64,000 nucleotides of DNA from Cellulomonas fimi ATCC 484 (GTDB lineage: Bacteria; Actinomycetota; Actinomycetes; Actinomycetales; Cellulomonadaceae): positions 1,736,001-1,800,000 of the forward strand of contig NC_015514.1 in assembly GCF_000212695.1 (NCBI RefSeq). Direction: 5' to 3'. This document shows positions 25,375-35,092 of this stretch, one piece after another (within the stretch, counting starts at the first letter, position 1; each line of letters starts with the position of its first letter). The notes beneath the pieces were generated by a model. That model saw only the letters and a list, made by a program, of their open reading frames with translations, was not told where the DNA came from and searched no databases. The position numbers were made by a program, and so were the translations under genes.

Positions 25375-25851
25375 GTGACGCATGAGTCGTCGGCCGGCCT
25401 CTTCGGCTCGTCCGCGCCTTTTCTCGGGACGTACACGCCGCGCCTCGACGACAAGGGCCGGCTCATCCTCCCGGCCAAGTTCCGCGGCCAGCTCGCCCCG
25501 GGGCTCGTCATGACGCGCGGCCAGGAGCGCTGCCTGTTCCTGCTGCCGATGGACGAGTTCCGTCGGATGCACGACCAGCTCCGGCAGGCGCCCGTGACGA
25601 GCAAGCAGGCGCGCGACTACCTGCGCGTCTTCCTGTCCGGCGCGAGCGACGAGCTGCCGGACAAGCAGGGCCGCATCTCGATCCCGCCGGTGCTGCGCAA
25701 GTACGCCGGGCTGGACCGGGACGTCGCCGTCATCGGGGCGGGAACCCGCGTCGAGATCTGGGACCTGCAGGCGTGGGAGACGTACCTCGCCGAGCAGGAG
25801 GCCGGCTACGCCGACACGGCGGAGGAGGTCTTCCCCAACGGGCCGTTCTGA
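25375..25851 (+). CDS. mraZ: MraZ transcriptional regulator
   Basis: First gene of the dcw cluster, a DNA-binding protein that forms rings and represses its own operon. Two tandem SpoVT/AbrB-like halves: [21 protein letters not shown] (residues about 17-37) and [22 protein letters not shown], each with the conserved D-x-K/Q-G-R. The protein is 158 aa, with about 16 residues before the conserved region. GTG 25375 is preferred over GTG 25372 because AAGGAGG (25364-25370) is then 4 nt away rather than 1. Three 10-bp-spaced GTGGAG repeats upstream are its likely binding site. A 223-nt gap with a long hairpin separates it from rsmH, unlike the tight packing downstream. Confidence 0.95.
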   Translation: MTHESSAGLFGSSAPFLGTYTPRLDDKGRLILPAKFRGQLAPGLVMTRGQERCLFLLPMDEFRRMHDQLRQAPVTSKQARDYLRVFLSGASDELPDKQGRISIPPVLRKYAGLDRDVAVIGAGTRVEIWDLQAWETYLAEQEAGYADTAEEVFPNGPF

Positions 25852-25920
25852 GCCCGTCCGCCGCGCCGCCCGCACCCGACCACCCCGTCCGCACCCGTCC
25901 CTGTCCCGCCCGGCGAGACC

Positions 25921-25972
25921 TCCCCCCGACAGCTCTGGCGCACTTCCCCGGCGCCAGAGGGTCGGTGGGGGA
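25921..25972 (+). terminator. Long imperfect hairpin between mraZ and rsmH (possible attenuator)
   Basis: Core stem CTCTGGCGC/GCGCCAGAG (25933-25941 with 25951-25959), extended by CCGAC/GTCGG and a C run pairing with a G run (about 25922-25930 with 25961-25971). No T tract. Its place inside an otherwise continuous cluster suggests partial termination after mraZ. Confidence 0.5.
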
Positions 25973-26074
25973 TCTGGTCGGACGGCGGAAGGACCGCCCG
26001 ACCCACCGCCCCACGCACGCCCCGCCCGGGGCACCGCCGTACCCCGACCCAGCGACCAGAGGCAGGAGGCAGCG

Positions 26075-27088
26075 ATGGACCAGCACGACCTCGGCGACGC
26101 GGCCACCCGCCACACGCCGGTGCTCCTGCAGCGCTGCCTGGACCTGCTGGCCCCGGCCCTCGCCGCGGACGGCTCCGTGATGGTCGACTCCACGCTCGGC
26201 ATGGGCGGTCACACCGAGGGCGTGCTGCGGGCCTTCCCGCACGTGCGCGTCGTCGGGATCGACCGCGACCCGCAGGCGCTCGCGCTCGCCGGCCGGCGGC
26301 TCGCGCCGTTCGGCGACCGGTTCACGGGCGTGCACGCCGTGTACGACGAGATCGGCGAGGTCCTCGACGGGCTCGGCATCGACCACGTGCAAGGCGTCCT
26401 CATGGACCTGGGCGTGTCGTCGCTGCAGCTCGACGAGCGCGAGCGCGGCTTCTCCTACGCGCACGACGCGCCGCTCGACATGCGGATGGACGCCTCGCGC
26501 GGGCAGACCGCCGCGGACGTCGTCAACGGCTACGACGAGCGGGACCTGGCCCGCGTGCTGCGCGTCTACGGCGAGGAGCGCTTCGCGGCGCGGATCGCCC
26601 GGTCCGTCGTGCGGGCCCGGGAGAAGGCGCCGCTGACCCGCACGGGCGAGCTCGTCGACCTCGTGCGCGCGAGCATCCCGGCGGCGACCCGCAAGACCGG
26701 CGGCCACCCCGCGAAGCGCACGTTCCAGGCGCTGCGGATCGAGGTGAACGGCGAGCTCGAGGTCCTGGAGCGCGCCCTGCCGGCGTCGGTCGAGGCGCTC
26801 GCCGTCGGCGGACGCATCGTCGTCGAGGCGTACCACTCGCTCGAGGACCGGCTCGTCAAGCGGACGCTGGCCGCCGGTGCGACGTCCAGCGCGCCGCCGG
26901 ACCTGCCCGTCGAGCCCGAGACCCACGCGCCGTACCTGCGGCTCGTCACCCGCGGCGCCGAGGAGGCCGACGAGGCCGAGCTCGCCCGCAACCCCCGCGC
27001 GCAGTCCGTCCGGCTGCGCGCCGCCGAACGTATCCGACCGACCCCGGACCACCTGCGTGGTCCGCAGCCTGGCAGGAGGGCAGCATGA
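26075..27088 (+). CDS. rsmH: 16S rRNA (cytosine-1402-N4)-methyltransferase
   Basis: S-adenosylmethionine-dependent N4-methylation of C1402 in 16S rRNA at the ribosomal P site. Motifs: [13 protein letters not shown] at the N-terminus, the SAM loop [14 protein letters not shown], acidic [28 protein letters not shown] and [15 protein letters not shown], all diagnostic of RsmH (MraW). 337 aa, normal length. ATG 26075 has GGAGG 6-7 nt upstream. Overlaps ftsL by 4 nt (ATGA), starting the tightly coupled part of the dcw cluster. Confidence 0.97.
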   Translation: MDQHDLGDAATRHTPVLLQRCLDLLAPALAADGSVMVDSTLGMGGHTEGVLRAFPHVRVVGIDRDPQALALAGRRLAPFGDRFTGVHAVYDEIGEVLDGLGIDHVQGVLMDLGVSSLQLDERERGFSYAHDAPLDMRMDASRGQTAADVVNGYDERDLARVLRVYGEERFAARIARSVVRAREKAPLTRTGELVDLVRASIPAATRKTGGHPAKRTFQALRIEVNGELEVLERALPASVEALAVGGRIVVEAYHSLEDRLVKRTLAAGATSSAPPDLPVEPETHAPYLRLVTRGAEEADEAELARNPRAQSVRLRAAERIRPTPDHLRGPQPGRRAA

Positions 27089-27501
27089 GCGCTCAGGCGA
27101 CCGCACGGGTGAGCACCGCCCGTGCCTACCCGGCACCCGCACGACAGCCGGCGGCCGCACCGCGGCTCCGGCTGGTCCGCGCGCCGCAGACCGCACGTAC
27201 GCGGGTCCCGTTCGTGCTCGCGTGCATGGCGGTGCTGGCCGCCGCGCTGCTCTCGGCCCTCCTGCTCAACACGCAGATGGCCTCGGGCGCCTACGAGAAG
27301 TACGGCCTGTCGAACGAGCTGGGCCGGCTCGACCAGGACGCGAAGGACCTCCAGGCGCAGCTCGACCAGAAGGCGTCGCCGGCGCAGGTCGCCGCCGCCG
27401 CCCGCGCGCTCGGCATGGTGCCCGCCGACGGCACGGGCTGGGTGCGCGTGTCCGACGGCACCGTCCAGGGGTCGCCGGCCCCGGCCGCAGCAGGCGGATG
27501 A
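27085..27501 (+). CDS. ftsL: FtsL-like septum protein
   Basis: A 138-aa bitopic membrane protein: basic/proline-rich cytoplasmic tail (1-40), one membrane helix (about 41-61), then an extracytoplasmic coiled coil (about 66-97, [23 protein letters not shown]) and a short variable tail. This topology plus its place between rsmH and ftsI identifies FtsL, which with FtsB/FtsQ recruits and activates FtsW-FtsI at the septum. Sequence identity in the family is low, so context carries most of the weight. It overlaps both neighbours by 4 nt. Confidence 0.88.
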   Translation: MSAQATARVSTARAYPAPARQPAAAPRLRLVRAPQTARTRVPFVLACMAVLAAALLSALLLNTQMASGAYEKYGLSNELGRLDQDAKDLQAQLDQKASPAQVAAAARALGMVPADGTGWVRVSDGTVQGSPAPAAAGG

Positions 27502-29483
27502 CGGCGCGCGTCGGCGGGTCGCCGCGGGTCCAGCCGCGACGCCCGCAGACTGGGGGCATGCCCCCGCAGCGCGCCTCGACCTCCGGCTCGCGCCCGGCAG
27601 GGACGGCGCGGCCGGCGGCCGCCCGCGCGGGGTCGCGGACCGTGGACGTGCTGCCGCGGCCGCGCGGCGGGGCGGCTCCCGCCCGCCGGCCCGCGGGCGG
27701 AGGGCTCACGGGAGGCGGTGGCCCGCGGCGCCCCGCGGGCGTCCAGGCCGGGTCGCGCGGGCGCATGGGCTTCCTCACCGTCCTCGTGCTGGTCGTGCTG
27801 CTCGCCTTCGGCGGGCGGCTCGTGTGGGTGCAGGGGATCCGGGGGGACGAGATCGCGGCTCAGGCGCGCCAGCAGCGGCTCTCGTCGTACGAGGTGCTCG
27901 GCGCACGCGGCGAGATCACGGACGCCGAGGGCCGCACGCTCGCCGCCTCGGTCGAGCGGTACGACATCGCGGTGAACCAGAAGCAGGTCGGCGAGTTCCG
28001 CAGCACCGGCACGCCGGCGGTCCCCGACGGTGCCGCGGGGGTCGCGGAGCGGCTCGCGCCCCTGCTCGGGATGAGCGCCTCCGAGCTCGGCGGGATGCTG
28101 GTCGGGGACCGGGACTTCAAGTACATCGCGAAGAACGTCCTGCCCGAGGTCGCGCGCCAGATCCGGGCGCTGCGCCTGCCCGGCATCACGGTCGACAAGG
28201 TCGCCGAGCGCGTCTACCCGAACGGCGACCTCGCGGGGAACATCGTCGGGTTCGTCAACTCCAACGGCGTCGGCCTCGAGGGCCTCGAGCGCTCGCTCGA
28301 CGACCGCCTCACGGGCTCGCCCGGCCTCGAGACGTACGAGCGGGGCCGCAAGGGGCAGCCCATCCCCGGCGGGTACTCCGCGGGCTCGCCCGCGCAGCAG
28401 GGCGACTCGGTCCAGCTGACGATCCTGTCCGACCTGCAGTTCAAGGCGCAGGAGGCCCTCGAGGCCGCGGTCGCGTCGACGGGGTCGGAGGGCGGCACCG
28501 TCGTCGTCATCGACACGCGGACGGGCGAGGTGCTCGCCCTGGCCGACTCGGGCTCGGTCGACCCGAACAACCCGGGCGAGAGCTCGGGCGGCTCGCTCGC
28601 GAGCTCGGTGTCCGACGTGTTCGAGCCCGGCTCGACCGGGAAGGTCATCACGATGGCCGCCGCGCTCGACGCGGGACTCGTCACGCCGCTCACGCAGTTC
28701 GAGGTGCCGTACACGTACACGACGGAGAACGGCGAGACGTTCAAGGACTCGCACGAGCACGGCCTGCTGCGCCTGACGACGACGGGCGTCCTCGCCGAGT
28801 CGTCGAACACCGGCACCGTGATGATCGGGCAGCAGCTGCCGCAGCAGACGCGCCACGACTACCTCACGCGGTTCGGCTTCGGGTCGCGCACGGGCATCGA
28901 GCTGCCGGGGGAGTCGCCGGGCATCCTGCGCTCGTGGGAGACGTGGGACAGCTGGGACCGGCGCTCCAAGTTCGCGGTCCTGTTCGGCCAGGCCGTGTCG
29001 GTGACCGCGATCCAGGCGACGCAGGTGTTCGCGACGATCGCGAACGGCGGCGTGCGCGTGCAGCCCCACATCATCAAGGGCTGGACCTCCGCCGACGGCA
29101 CCTACACCCCGGCGCCCGCCCCCGCGACGACCCAGGTCGTCTCCCCGCAGACGGCCGCGACCGTGCTCAGCATGATGGAGAGCGTGGTCGACGACGGCAC
29201 GGGCAGCGGGGCGGCGATCCCCGGGTACCGCGTCGCAGGCAAGACGGGGACCGCGCAGAACTGGGTCAACGGCCGCCAGGGCATCACGGCGTCGTTCATC
29301 GGGGTCGCCCCGGTCGACTCCCCGCGCATCGCCGTGAGCGTCGTGCTGCACAACCCGAAGACGTCGATCTACGGCGGCACGGTCGCCGCGCCGGTCTTCA
29401 GCGACGTCGCCGGGTTCGCCCTCGGGGAGCTCGGCGTGCCCCCGTCGGGGAGCGCTCCGCAGCTGTTCCCGACGACGTGGTGA
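27498..29483 (+). CDS. ftsI: Septal peptidoglycan transpeptidase (class B PBP, FtsI)
   Basis: A 661-aa class B penicillin-binding protein crosslinking septal peptidoglycan. A long Arg/Pro/Gly-rich cytoplasmic tail (1-89) precedes the membrane helix (about 91-109), the PBP dimerisation domain and the transpeptidase domain. Catalytic motifs: S379-T-G-K382 (FEPGSTGK), S435-S-N437 and K582-T-G-T. The ARGEITDAEGRTLA segment after the helix is the family's conserved pedestal start. The tail is much longer than in E. coli, as in other actinobacteria, and may bind cytoplasmic partners. ATG 27498 overlaps the ftsL stop (ATGA). It is followed by a 61-nt gap containing the murE promoter, the first break in the coupled run. 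Confidence 0.95.
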   Translation: MTARVGGSPRVQPRRPQTGGMPPQRASTSGSRPAGTARPAAARAGSRTVDVLPRPRGGAAPARRPAGGGLTGGGGPRRPAGVQAGSRGRMGFLTVLVLVVLLAFGGRLVWVQGIRGDEIAAQARQQRLSSYEVLGARGEITDAEGRTLAASVERYDIAVNQKQVGEFRSTGTPAVPDGAAGVAERLAPLLGMSASELGGMLVGDRDFKYIAKNVLPEVARQIRALRLPGITVDKVAERVYPNGDLAGNIVGFVNSNGVGLEGLERSLDDRLTGSPGLETYERGRKGQPIPGGYSAGSPAQQGDSVQLTILSDLQFKAQEALEAAVASTGSEGGTVVVIDTRTGEVLALADSGSVDPNNPGESSGGSLASSVSDVFEPGSTGKVITMAAALDAGLVTPLTQFEVPYTYTTENGETFKDSHEHGLLRLTTTGVLAESSNTGTVMIGQQLPQQTRHDYLTRFGFGSRTGIELPGESPGILRSWETWDSWDRRSKFAVLFGQAVSVTAIQATQVFATIANGGVRVQPHIIKGWTSADGTYTPAPAPATTQVVSPQTAATVLSMMESVVDDGTGSGAAIPGYRVAGKTGTAQNWVNGRQGITASFIGVAPVDSPRIAVSVVLHNPKTSIYGGTVAAPVFSDVAGFALGELGVPPSGSAPQLFPTTW

Positions 29484-29532
29484 GCGCACCCGGCGCCGAC
29501 CCGCGCCGAGCGTGGGGCCCCTCCGACCGGGG

Positions 29533-29538
29533 TAGATT
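29533..29538 (+). promoter_or_regulatory. -10 box for a leaderless murE transcript inside the dcw cluster
   Basis: TAGATT, then 6 nt, then the murE ATG at 29545. Gives the mur-ftsW part its own internal promoter. Confidence 0.65.
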
Positions 29539-29544
29539 CTCCCC

Positions 29545-31125
29545 ATGACGTCGCCGGCCCGGATGCGCCCCCAGCATCCCCCGACCCACCGGCTCGCCGA
29601 CGTCGTGGAGACGTTCGCGCTGAGCCCGGACCGGCCGCTCGACGCGGCGCTCGTGACCACCGGGGTGACCGTCGCGTCCACGGACGTCGCTCCCGGCGAC
29701 CTGTTCGTCGCGGTGCCCGGCATGCGCGTGCACGGGGCGACCTACGCGGCACAGGCGGTCGACGCCGGCGCGGTCGCGGTCGTGACCGACGCGGCGGGCG
29801 CGGAGCTCGCGGGCGACCTGGGCGTGCCCGTGCTCGTGGCCCCGGACCCGCGTGACCTGGCCGGCCCGCTGGCCGCGCACGTGCTGGACGAGCCGGCGCG
29901 CGGGCTCGTCACGGTCGGCGTCACGGGGACCAACGGCAAGACGACGACCACCTACTTCGTGGACGCCGCGCTGCGCGCCGCGCACCGCACCACCGCGGTA
30001 CTCGGGACCGTCGAGCTGCGGGTCGGCGACGAGGCGGTCGAGAGCCCCCGCACGACGGTCGAGGCACCGGCCCTGCAGGGCATCCTCGCGCTGGCCCGCG
30101 AGCGGGGAGCCGGCGCGGTCGCGATGGAGGTCTCGTCGCACGCGCTCGCGCTCGGCCGCGTGCGCGGGCTCACGTTCGACGTCGTCGGCTTCACCAACCT
30201 GCAGCGTGACCACCTCGACTTCCACGGCGACATGGAGGGGTACTTCCGGGACAAGGCGCGGCTGTTCGCGCCCGAGCAGGCGCGGCGCGGGGTCGTCGTG
30301 GTCGACGACGAGTGGGGCCGACGCCTCGCCGCGACGTCGCCCGTCCCGGTCGAGACGGTCGCGACGCACGTCGGCGACCCGCACGGCGCGGACGCCGACT
30401 GGGCGGTCGTCGCCGCGGACATCGGCCTCGACGGCGTGGGCTCCACGTTCACGCTGCGCGGTCCGGACGGCACCGAGCACGCCGCCGCGAGCCCGCTGCC
30501 CGGCCTGGTCAACGTCTCCAACGCGGCGCTGGCGATCGTGCTCGCGCACACCGCCGGGGTCGACCTCGCAACGGCCGTCGACGCGGTCGCGCACGCGCAC
30601 GAGATCCCGGGCCGCATGGAGCGTGTCGTCGAGCGCGGCGACGGCCTCCCGCTGTGCCTCGTCGACTACGCGCACACGCCCGACGCCCTGGTGCTCGCGC
30701 TCGAGGCGGTGCGCCCCATCACGCCCGGCCGGCTGATCCTCGTCTTCGGCTCCGACGGCGACCGGGACCAGGGCAAGCGCCCGATCATGGGCCAGATCGC
30801 CGCCCGGCTCGCGGACGTGCTCGTCGTGACCGACGAGAACCCGCGCTCGGAGGACCCCGCCGTCATCCGCGCCGCGATCCTCGAGGGCGTGCGCGCGGAG
30901 CGCCCGTCCGGCACCGACGTGCACGAGGCGACGAGCCGCGCCCAGGCCATCCGCGACGCCCTCGCCCTCGCGACCGACCAGGACACGGTCATCGTCACGG
31001 GCAAGGGCCACGAACCGACACAGGAGATCGCCGGGGTGTTCCACCGGTACAACGACCGAGACGTCTTCCTCGCCGCCGCCGCGGCGCACACGCCGGACCA
31101 CGCACGGGCGGAGCAGCACGCGTGA
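29545..31125 (+). CDS. murE: UDP-MurNAc-tripeptide synthetase MurE
   Basis: Adds the third-position diamino acid to UDP-MurNAc-L-Ala-D-Glu. 526 aa. N-terminal UDP-binding domain, the P-loop [12 protein letters not shown], the carbamylated-lysine region YFRDKARLF, and the specificity loop DENPRSEDP (Asp430 to Pro438). An N-P-R triplet here is the form associated with meso-diaminopimelate in characterised MurE enzymes. Cellulomonas cell walls contain L-ornithine instead, so if the genus is right the motif does not predict the substrate simply. Start ATG 29545 is leaderless-type (TAGATT 6 nt before). Overlaps murF by 4 nt. Confidence 0.95.
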   Translation: MTSPARMRPQHPPTHRLADVVETFALSPDRPLDAALVTTGVTVASTDVAPGDLFVAVPGMRVHGATYAAQAVDAGAVAVVTDAAGAELAGDLGVPVLVAPDPRDLAGPLAAHVLDEPARGLVTVGVTGTNGKTTTTYFVDAALRAAHRTTAVLGTVELRVGDEAVESPRTTVEAPALQGILALARERGAGAVAMEVSSHALALGRVRGLTFDVVGFTNLQRDHLDFHGDMEGYFRDKARLFAPEQARRGVVVVDDEWGRRLAATSPVPVETVATHVGDPHGADADWAVVAADIGLDGVGSTFTLRGPDGTEHAAASPLPGLVNVSNAALAIVLAHTAGVDLATAVDAVAHAHEIPGRMERVVERGDGLPLCLVDYAHTPDALVLALEAVRPITPGRLILVFGSDGDRDQGKRPIMGQIAARLADVLVVTDENPRSEDPAVIRAAILEGVRAERPSGTDVHEATSRAQAIRDALALATDQDTVIVTGKGHEPTQEIAGVFHRYNDRDVFLAAAAAHTPDHARAEQHA

Positions 31126-32579
31126 TCGCGCTCACCGCGGCCGAGATCGCGGCCGCGACCGGCGGAGTGCTGCGTGCCGAGCCGGACGTCGACCCGCACG
31201 GCCTCGTCGTGGCCGGTGCGGTCGTCACCGACTCCCGCGAGGTCGAGCCCGGCGGGCTGTTCGTCGCGCTCCCGGGCGAGCACGTCGACGGGCACGACTA
31301 CGCGCCGGGCGCCGTCGCGGCGGGAGCCGCGCTCGTCCTCGGCGCGCGGGAGCTCACCGGCGCGGACGGCCGGCTGCTGCCCGTCGTCGTCGTGCCCGAC
31401 GTCGAGCGGGCCCTGGGGGACCTCGCGCGCGAGGTGCTCGTCCGGCTGCGCGCCGCGTCGCTCGAGCCGGGTGGCCCCGGTCTGCGCGTCGTCGGGATCA
31501 CCGGCTCCGTCGGCAAGACGACCACCAAGGACCTGCTCGCGCAGCTCTGCGGCTCGGCGGGGCCGACCGTGGCGCCCGTGCGCTCGTTCAACAACGAGAT
31601 CGGGCTGCCCCTGACGGTGCTCCGCGCCGACGAGAGCACGCGGTTCCTCGTCCTGGAGATGGGCGCGAGCGGACCGGGGCACCTCACCTACCTCACCGAC
31701 ATCGCGCCGCCCGACGTCGCGGTCGTCCTCGTCGTGGGGCACGCGCACCTCGGCGGGTTCGGCGGGATCGAGGCGGTCGCGACCGCCAAGAGCGAGATCG
31801 TCCAGGGGCTGCTGCCCGACGGCGTCGCCGTGCTCAACGCCGACGACCCGCGCGTGCTCGCGATGCGCGCGCTCGCGCCCGGGGACGTCGTCACCTTCGG
31901 CGCGTCGACCGGCGCGCAGGTGCGCGCGCACGACGTCGTGGTGGACCGGTCCGGGCGCGCACGCTTCGTCCTCGAGGCGCGCGACGGCGCCGGCAGCCGG
32001 ACCGTGCCGGTCGAGCTGCGGCTCGTGGGGGAGCACCACGTGCACAACGCGCTCGCCGCCGCAGCCACCGGTCTCGCGGTGGGTCTCACGCTCGACGAGG
32101 TCGCGGTCGGGCTCGGCGCCGCGGACGCGCTCAGCCCGCACCGGATGCACGTCGTCGAGCGGCCGGACGGCGTGACCGTGATCGACGACTCCTACAACGC
32201 GAACCCCGACTCGATGCGCGCCGCGCTCAAGGCGCTCGCCGTGCTCGCGGGGCGCGACCGGCGGTCCGTCGCGGTGCTCGGCGAGATGCTCGAGCTCGGC
32301 GACGAGGCGCGCGAGGCGCACGACGCCATCGGTCGGCTCGTGGTGCGGCTGAACGTCGGACTGACCGTGGTGGTCGGCGAGGGGGCGCGGGCGATCCGCG
32401 ACGGCGCCAACCACGAGGGGTCGTGGGGCGACGAGGTCGTGCTCGCGGACGACCTCGAGACCGCCGCGCGGTTCCTCGACGAGGAGCTGCGGCCCGGCGA
32501 CGTCGTGCTCGTGAAGTCGTCGTACGGTGCCGGGCTGTGGCAGCTCGGCGACCTGCTGGTCGGCGAGGTCGCGCAGTGA
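31122..32579 (+). CDS. murF: UDP-MurNAc-tripeptide:D-Ala-D-Ala ligase MurF
   Basis: Adds D-Ala-D-Ala to complete the UDP-MurNAc-pentapeptide. 485 aa, three domains. Key motifs: [15 protein letters not shown] (UDP domain), [17 protein letters not shown] (P-loop), [22 protein letters not shown], and [16 protein letters not shown], the last two being MurF signatures. GTG 31122 overlaps the murE stop by 4 nt (GTGA), and its own stop overlaps mraY in the same way, so translation is coupled. Cytoplasmic. Nothing unusual in length or motifs. Confidence 0.96.
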   Translation: MIALTAAEIAAATGGVLRAEPDVDPHGLVVAGAVVTDSREVEPGGLFVALPGEHVDGHDYAPGAVAAGAALVLGARELTGADGRLLPVVVVPDVERALGDLAREVLVRLRAASLEPGGPGLRVVGITGSVGKTTTKDLLAQLCGSAGPTVAPVRSFNNEIGLPLTVLRADESTRFLVLEMGASGPGHLTYLTDIAPPDVAVVLVVGHAHLGGFGGIEAVATAKSEIVQGLLPDGVAVLNADDPRVLAMRALAPGDVVTFGASTGAQVRAHDVVVDRSGRARFVLEARDGAGSRTVPVELRLVGEHHVHNALAAAATGLAVGLTLDEVAVGLGAADALSPHRMHVVERPDGVTVIDDSYNANPDSMRAALKALAVLAGRDRRSVAVLGEMLELGDEAREAHDAIGRLVVRLNVGLTVVVGEGARAIRDGANHEGSWGDEVVLADDLETAARFLDEELRPGDVVLVKSSYGAGLWQLGDLLVGEVAQ

Positions 32580-33658
32580 TCGCGGTCCTCATCGCCGGTG
32601 GGCTCTCGATGCTCATCGCGCTGCTCGGCACGCCGCTGTTCATCCGCTTCCTCGTCGCGCGGCAGTACGGCCAGTTCATCCGTCAGGACGGTCCGACCGC
32701 GCACTACACCAAGCGTGGGACGCCGACGATGGGCGGTGTCGTCATCATCGGCGCCACGCTGCTCGGCTGGCTCGGCGCGCAGATCGCGACGGGCACGCTC
32801 CCGACCGCGTCGGCCCTGCTTGTGCTGTTCCTCATGACCGGGCTCGGCGTCGTCGGGTTCCTCGACGACTACATCAAGATCTCCCGCCAGCGCAGCCTCG
32901 GGCTCAAGGCGCGGTGGAAGATCGTCGGCCAGGGCCTGGTGGGCGTGACCTTCGCGGTCGCGGCGCTGCAGTTCCCGAACGAGAAGTTCCGCACGCCGGC
33001 GTCGACGCACATCTCGTTCATCCGTGACACGAACGTCGACCTGGCGTTCGCGGGCGCGACCGTCGGGCTCATCCTGTTCGTCGTCTGGGCGAACTTCCTC
33101 ATCACCGCCTGGTCCAACGCCGTGAACCTCACGGACGGGCTCGACGGGCTCGCGACCGGCGTCTCGCTCATCGTGTTCGGCGCGTACGTCGTCGTCGGCG
33201 TGTGGCAGAACAACCAGAGCTGCCAGAACATCCTGACGGCCGGACCGAGCTGCTACGAGACGCGGGACCCGATGTCGCTCGCGGTCGTGGCGGCCGCGAT
33301 CACCGGCGCGTGCTTCGGGTTCCTCTGGTGGAACGCGAGCCCCGCGAAGATCTTCATGGGCGACACGGGGTCGCTGGCCCTCGGCGGCGCGCTCGCCGGG
33401 CTGTCGATCCTGTCCCGCACGGAGATCCTCGCGGCGATCATCGGCGGCCTGTTCGTGCTCGTCGTGCTGTCCGACGTGATCCAGATCGGCTTCTTCCGGA
33501 TGACGGGGAAACGCGTCTTCAAGATGGCGCCGCTGCACCACCACTTCGAGCTGTCCGGGTGGGGCGAGGTCACCATCGTCATCCGGTTCTGGCTCATCGC
33601 CGGGCTCTTCGTCGCCCTCGGCGTCGGCATCTTCTACGCCGAGTGGGTGGCCGGCTAG
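32576..33658 (+). CDS. mraY: Phospho-MurNAc-pentapeptide translocase MraY
   Basis: Transfers phospho-MurNAc-pentapeptide to undecaprenyl phosphate, giving lipid I. 360 aa with about ten membrane helices. Diagnostic segments are [27 protein letters not shown] (catalytic aspartates), [15 protein letters not shown] and [15 protein letters not shown] (the HHH loop). One cytoplasmic-side insertion ([16 protein letters not shown]) occupies the variable loop. GTG 32576 overlaps the murF stop. The stop TAG directly abuts the murD start with no gap. Confidence 0.97.
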   Translation: MIAVLIAGGLSMLIALLGTPLFIRFLVARQYGQFIRQDGPTAHYTKRGTPTMGGVVIIGATLLGWLGAQIATGTLPTASALLVLFLMTGLGVVGFLDDYIKISRQRSLGLKARWKIVGQGLVGVTFAVAALQFPNEKFRTPASTHISFIRDTNVDLAFAGATVGLILFVVWANFLITAWSNAVNLTDGLDGLATGVSLIVFGAYVVVGVWQNNQSCQNILTAGPSCYETRDPMSLAVVAAAITGACFGFLWWNASPAKIFMGDTGSLALGGALAGLSILSRTEILAAIIGGLFVLVVLSDVIQIGFFRMTGKRVFKMAPLHHHFELSGWGEVTIVIRFWLIAGLFVALGVGIFYAEWVAG

Positions 33659-35089
33659 GTGGCTGCGCTCGACCTGGACGGTGCGCGCGTCGTCGTCGCC
33701 GGGATGGGGGTCACCGGCCGCGCCGCGGCGGAGGTGCTCGCGGCCCGCGGTGCTCGCGTCGTGCCCGTCGACGACACCGCGGGCGACGTCCTGTCCACCG
33801 AGGAGCTCCTCGCCGGGACCGTGCTCGACCGCACCGACCTCGTCGTCGTCTCCCCGGGCCTCGCGCCGCACCACCCGCTGCTGCGCGCGTGCGCCGCGCG
33901 CGGGCTGACGGTGTGGAGCGAGGTCGAGCTCGCGTGGCGCGTCCGCGTGCCCACGGCCTCCGGCGAGCCCGCCCCGTGGCTCGCCGTGACCGGGACCAAC
34001 GGCAAGACGACCACCGTCGGGATGCTCGAGTCGGTGCTGCGCGCCGCGGGCCGCGACGCCGTCGCGGTCGGCAACGTCGGCACGCCCGTCGTGCTGGCCG
34101 CGACCGACCCCGCGCGCGACGTCCTGGCCGTCGAGCTGTCGAGCTTCCAGCTGCACCACACCTCGAGCATGTCCGCGCAGGCCGCCGCGGTGCTCAACGT
34201 CGCACCCGACCACCTGGACTGGCACGGCTCCATGGAGGCCTACGCGGCCGCGAAGGGCCGGGTCTTCGAGCACGCGCAGGTCGCGTGCGTGTACAACGCC
34301 GCGGACCCCATGACCGAGCACCTGGTGCGCGAGGCGGACGTCGTGGACGGGTGCGTCGCGGTCGGCTTCACGACCGGCACGCCGTCGGTCGGGCAGGTGG
34401 GCCTCGTCGAGGACGTCCTGGTCGACCGCGGCTTCGCGCGCCTGCGGCACACGCACGCCGCGGAGCTCGGCACGCTCGCCGACCTGCACCGCCTGGCCGG
34501 CCCGGACGGCGCCGTGCCGCCGCACGTCGTCGCCGACGCTCTCGCCGCGGCCGCGCTCGCGCTCGCGCACGGCGTGGAGCCGGAGGCGGTGCGCGACGGG
34601 CTCCGTGCCTACGCGCCCGGCTCGCACCGCATCGCGCCCGTCGCCGTCCTCGACGGCGTCGCCTACGTCGACGACTCCAAGGCCACCAACGCGCACGCCG
34701 CGGCTGCGTCCCTCGCGTCGTTCGGACCCGGCAGCGTCGTGTGGGTCGCCGGCGGGCTCGCGAAGGGGGCGACGTTCGACGAGCTCGTCGCGAGCCGGCG
34801 CGACCGGCTGCGGGCCGTCGTCCTCATCGGCGTCGACCGCGCGCCGCTGCGGGAGGCACTTGCCCGACACGCTCCGGACGTCCCGGTCGTCGAGGTGGAC
34901 GCCGGTGACACTGGGTCGGTGATGACCCGCGCCGTGCACGAGGCCCGACGGCTCGCGGCGGGTGCCCCGGCCGGGCCCGCCACCGTCCTGCTCGCGCCCG
35001 CGTGCGCCTCGATGGACCAGTTCGCGTCGTACGCCGACCGCGGCGAGCGGTTCGCGGCCGCCGTGCGGGCGCTGCGCGAGGACGCCTGA
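33659..35089 (+). CDS. murD: UDP-MurNAc-L-alanine:D-glutamate ligase MurD
   Basis: ATP-dependent addition of D-glutamate to UDP-MurNAc-L-Ala. 476 aa. N-terminal Rossmann-like UDP domain (VVVAGMGVTGRAAAEVL), P-loop [12 protein letters not shown], the conserved NVAPDHLDWHGSMEAY with the metal/lysine site YAAAKGRVF, and a C-terminal ligase domain with DDSKATNAHAA. GTG 33659 starts right after the mraY stop. The closing ACASMDQFASYADRGERF is the MurD C-terminal signature. ftsW follows after 3 nt. Confidence 0.96.
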   Translation: MAALDLDGARVVVAGMGVTGRAAAEVLAARGARVVPVDDTAGDVLSTEELLAGTVLDRTDLVVVSPGLAPHHPLLRACAARGLTVWSEVELAWRVRVPTASGEPAPWLAVTGTNGKTTTVGMLESVLRAAGRDAVAVGNVGTPVVLAATDPARDVLAVELSSFQLHHTSSMSAQAAAVLNVAPDHLDWHGSMEAYAAAKGRVFEHAQVACVYNAADPMTEHLVREADVVDGCVAVGFTTGTPSVGQVGLVEDVLVDRGFARLRHTHAAELGTLADLHRLAGPDGAVPPHVVADALAAAALALAHGVEPEAVRDGLRAYAPGSHRIAPVAVLDGVAYVDDSKATNAHAAAASLASFGPGSVVWVAGGLAKGATFDELVASRRDRLRAVVLIGVDRAPLREALARHAPDVPVVEVDAGDTGSVMTRAVHEARRLAAGAPAGPATVLLAPACASMDQFASYADRGERFAAAVRALREDA

Positions 35090-35092
35090 GCC

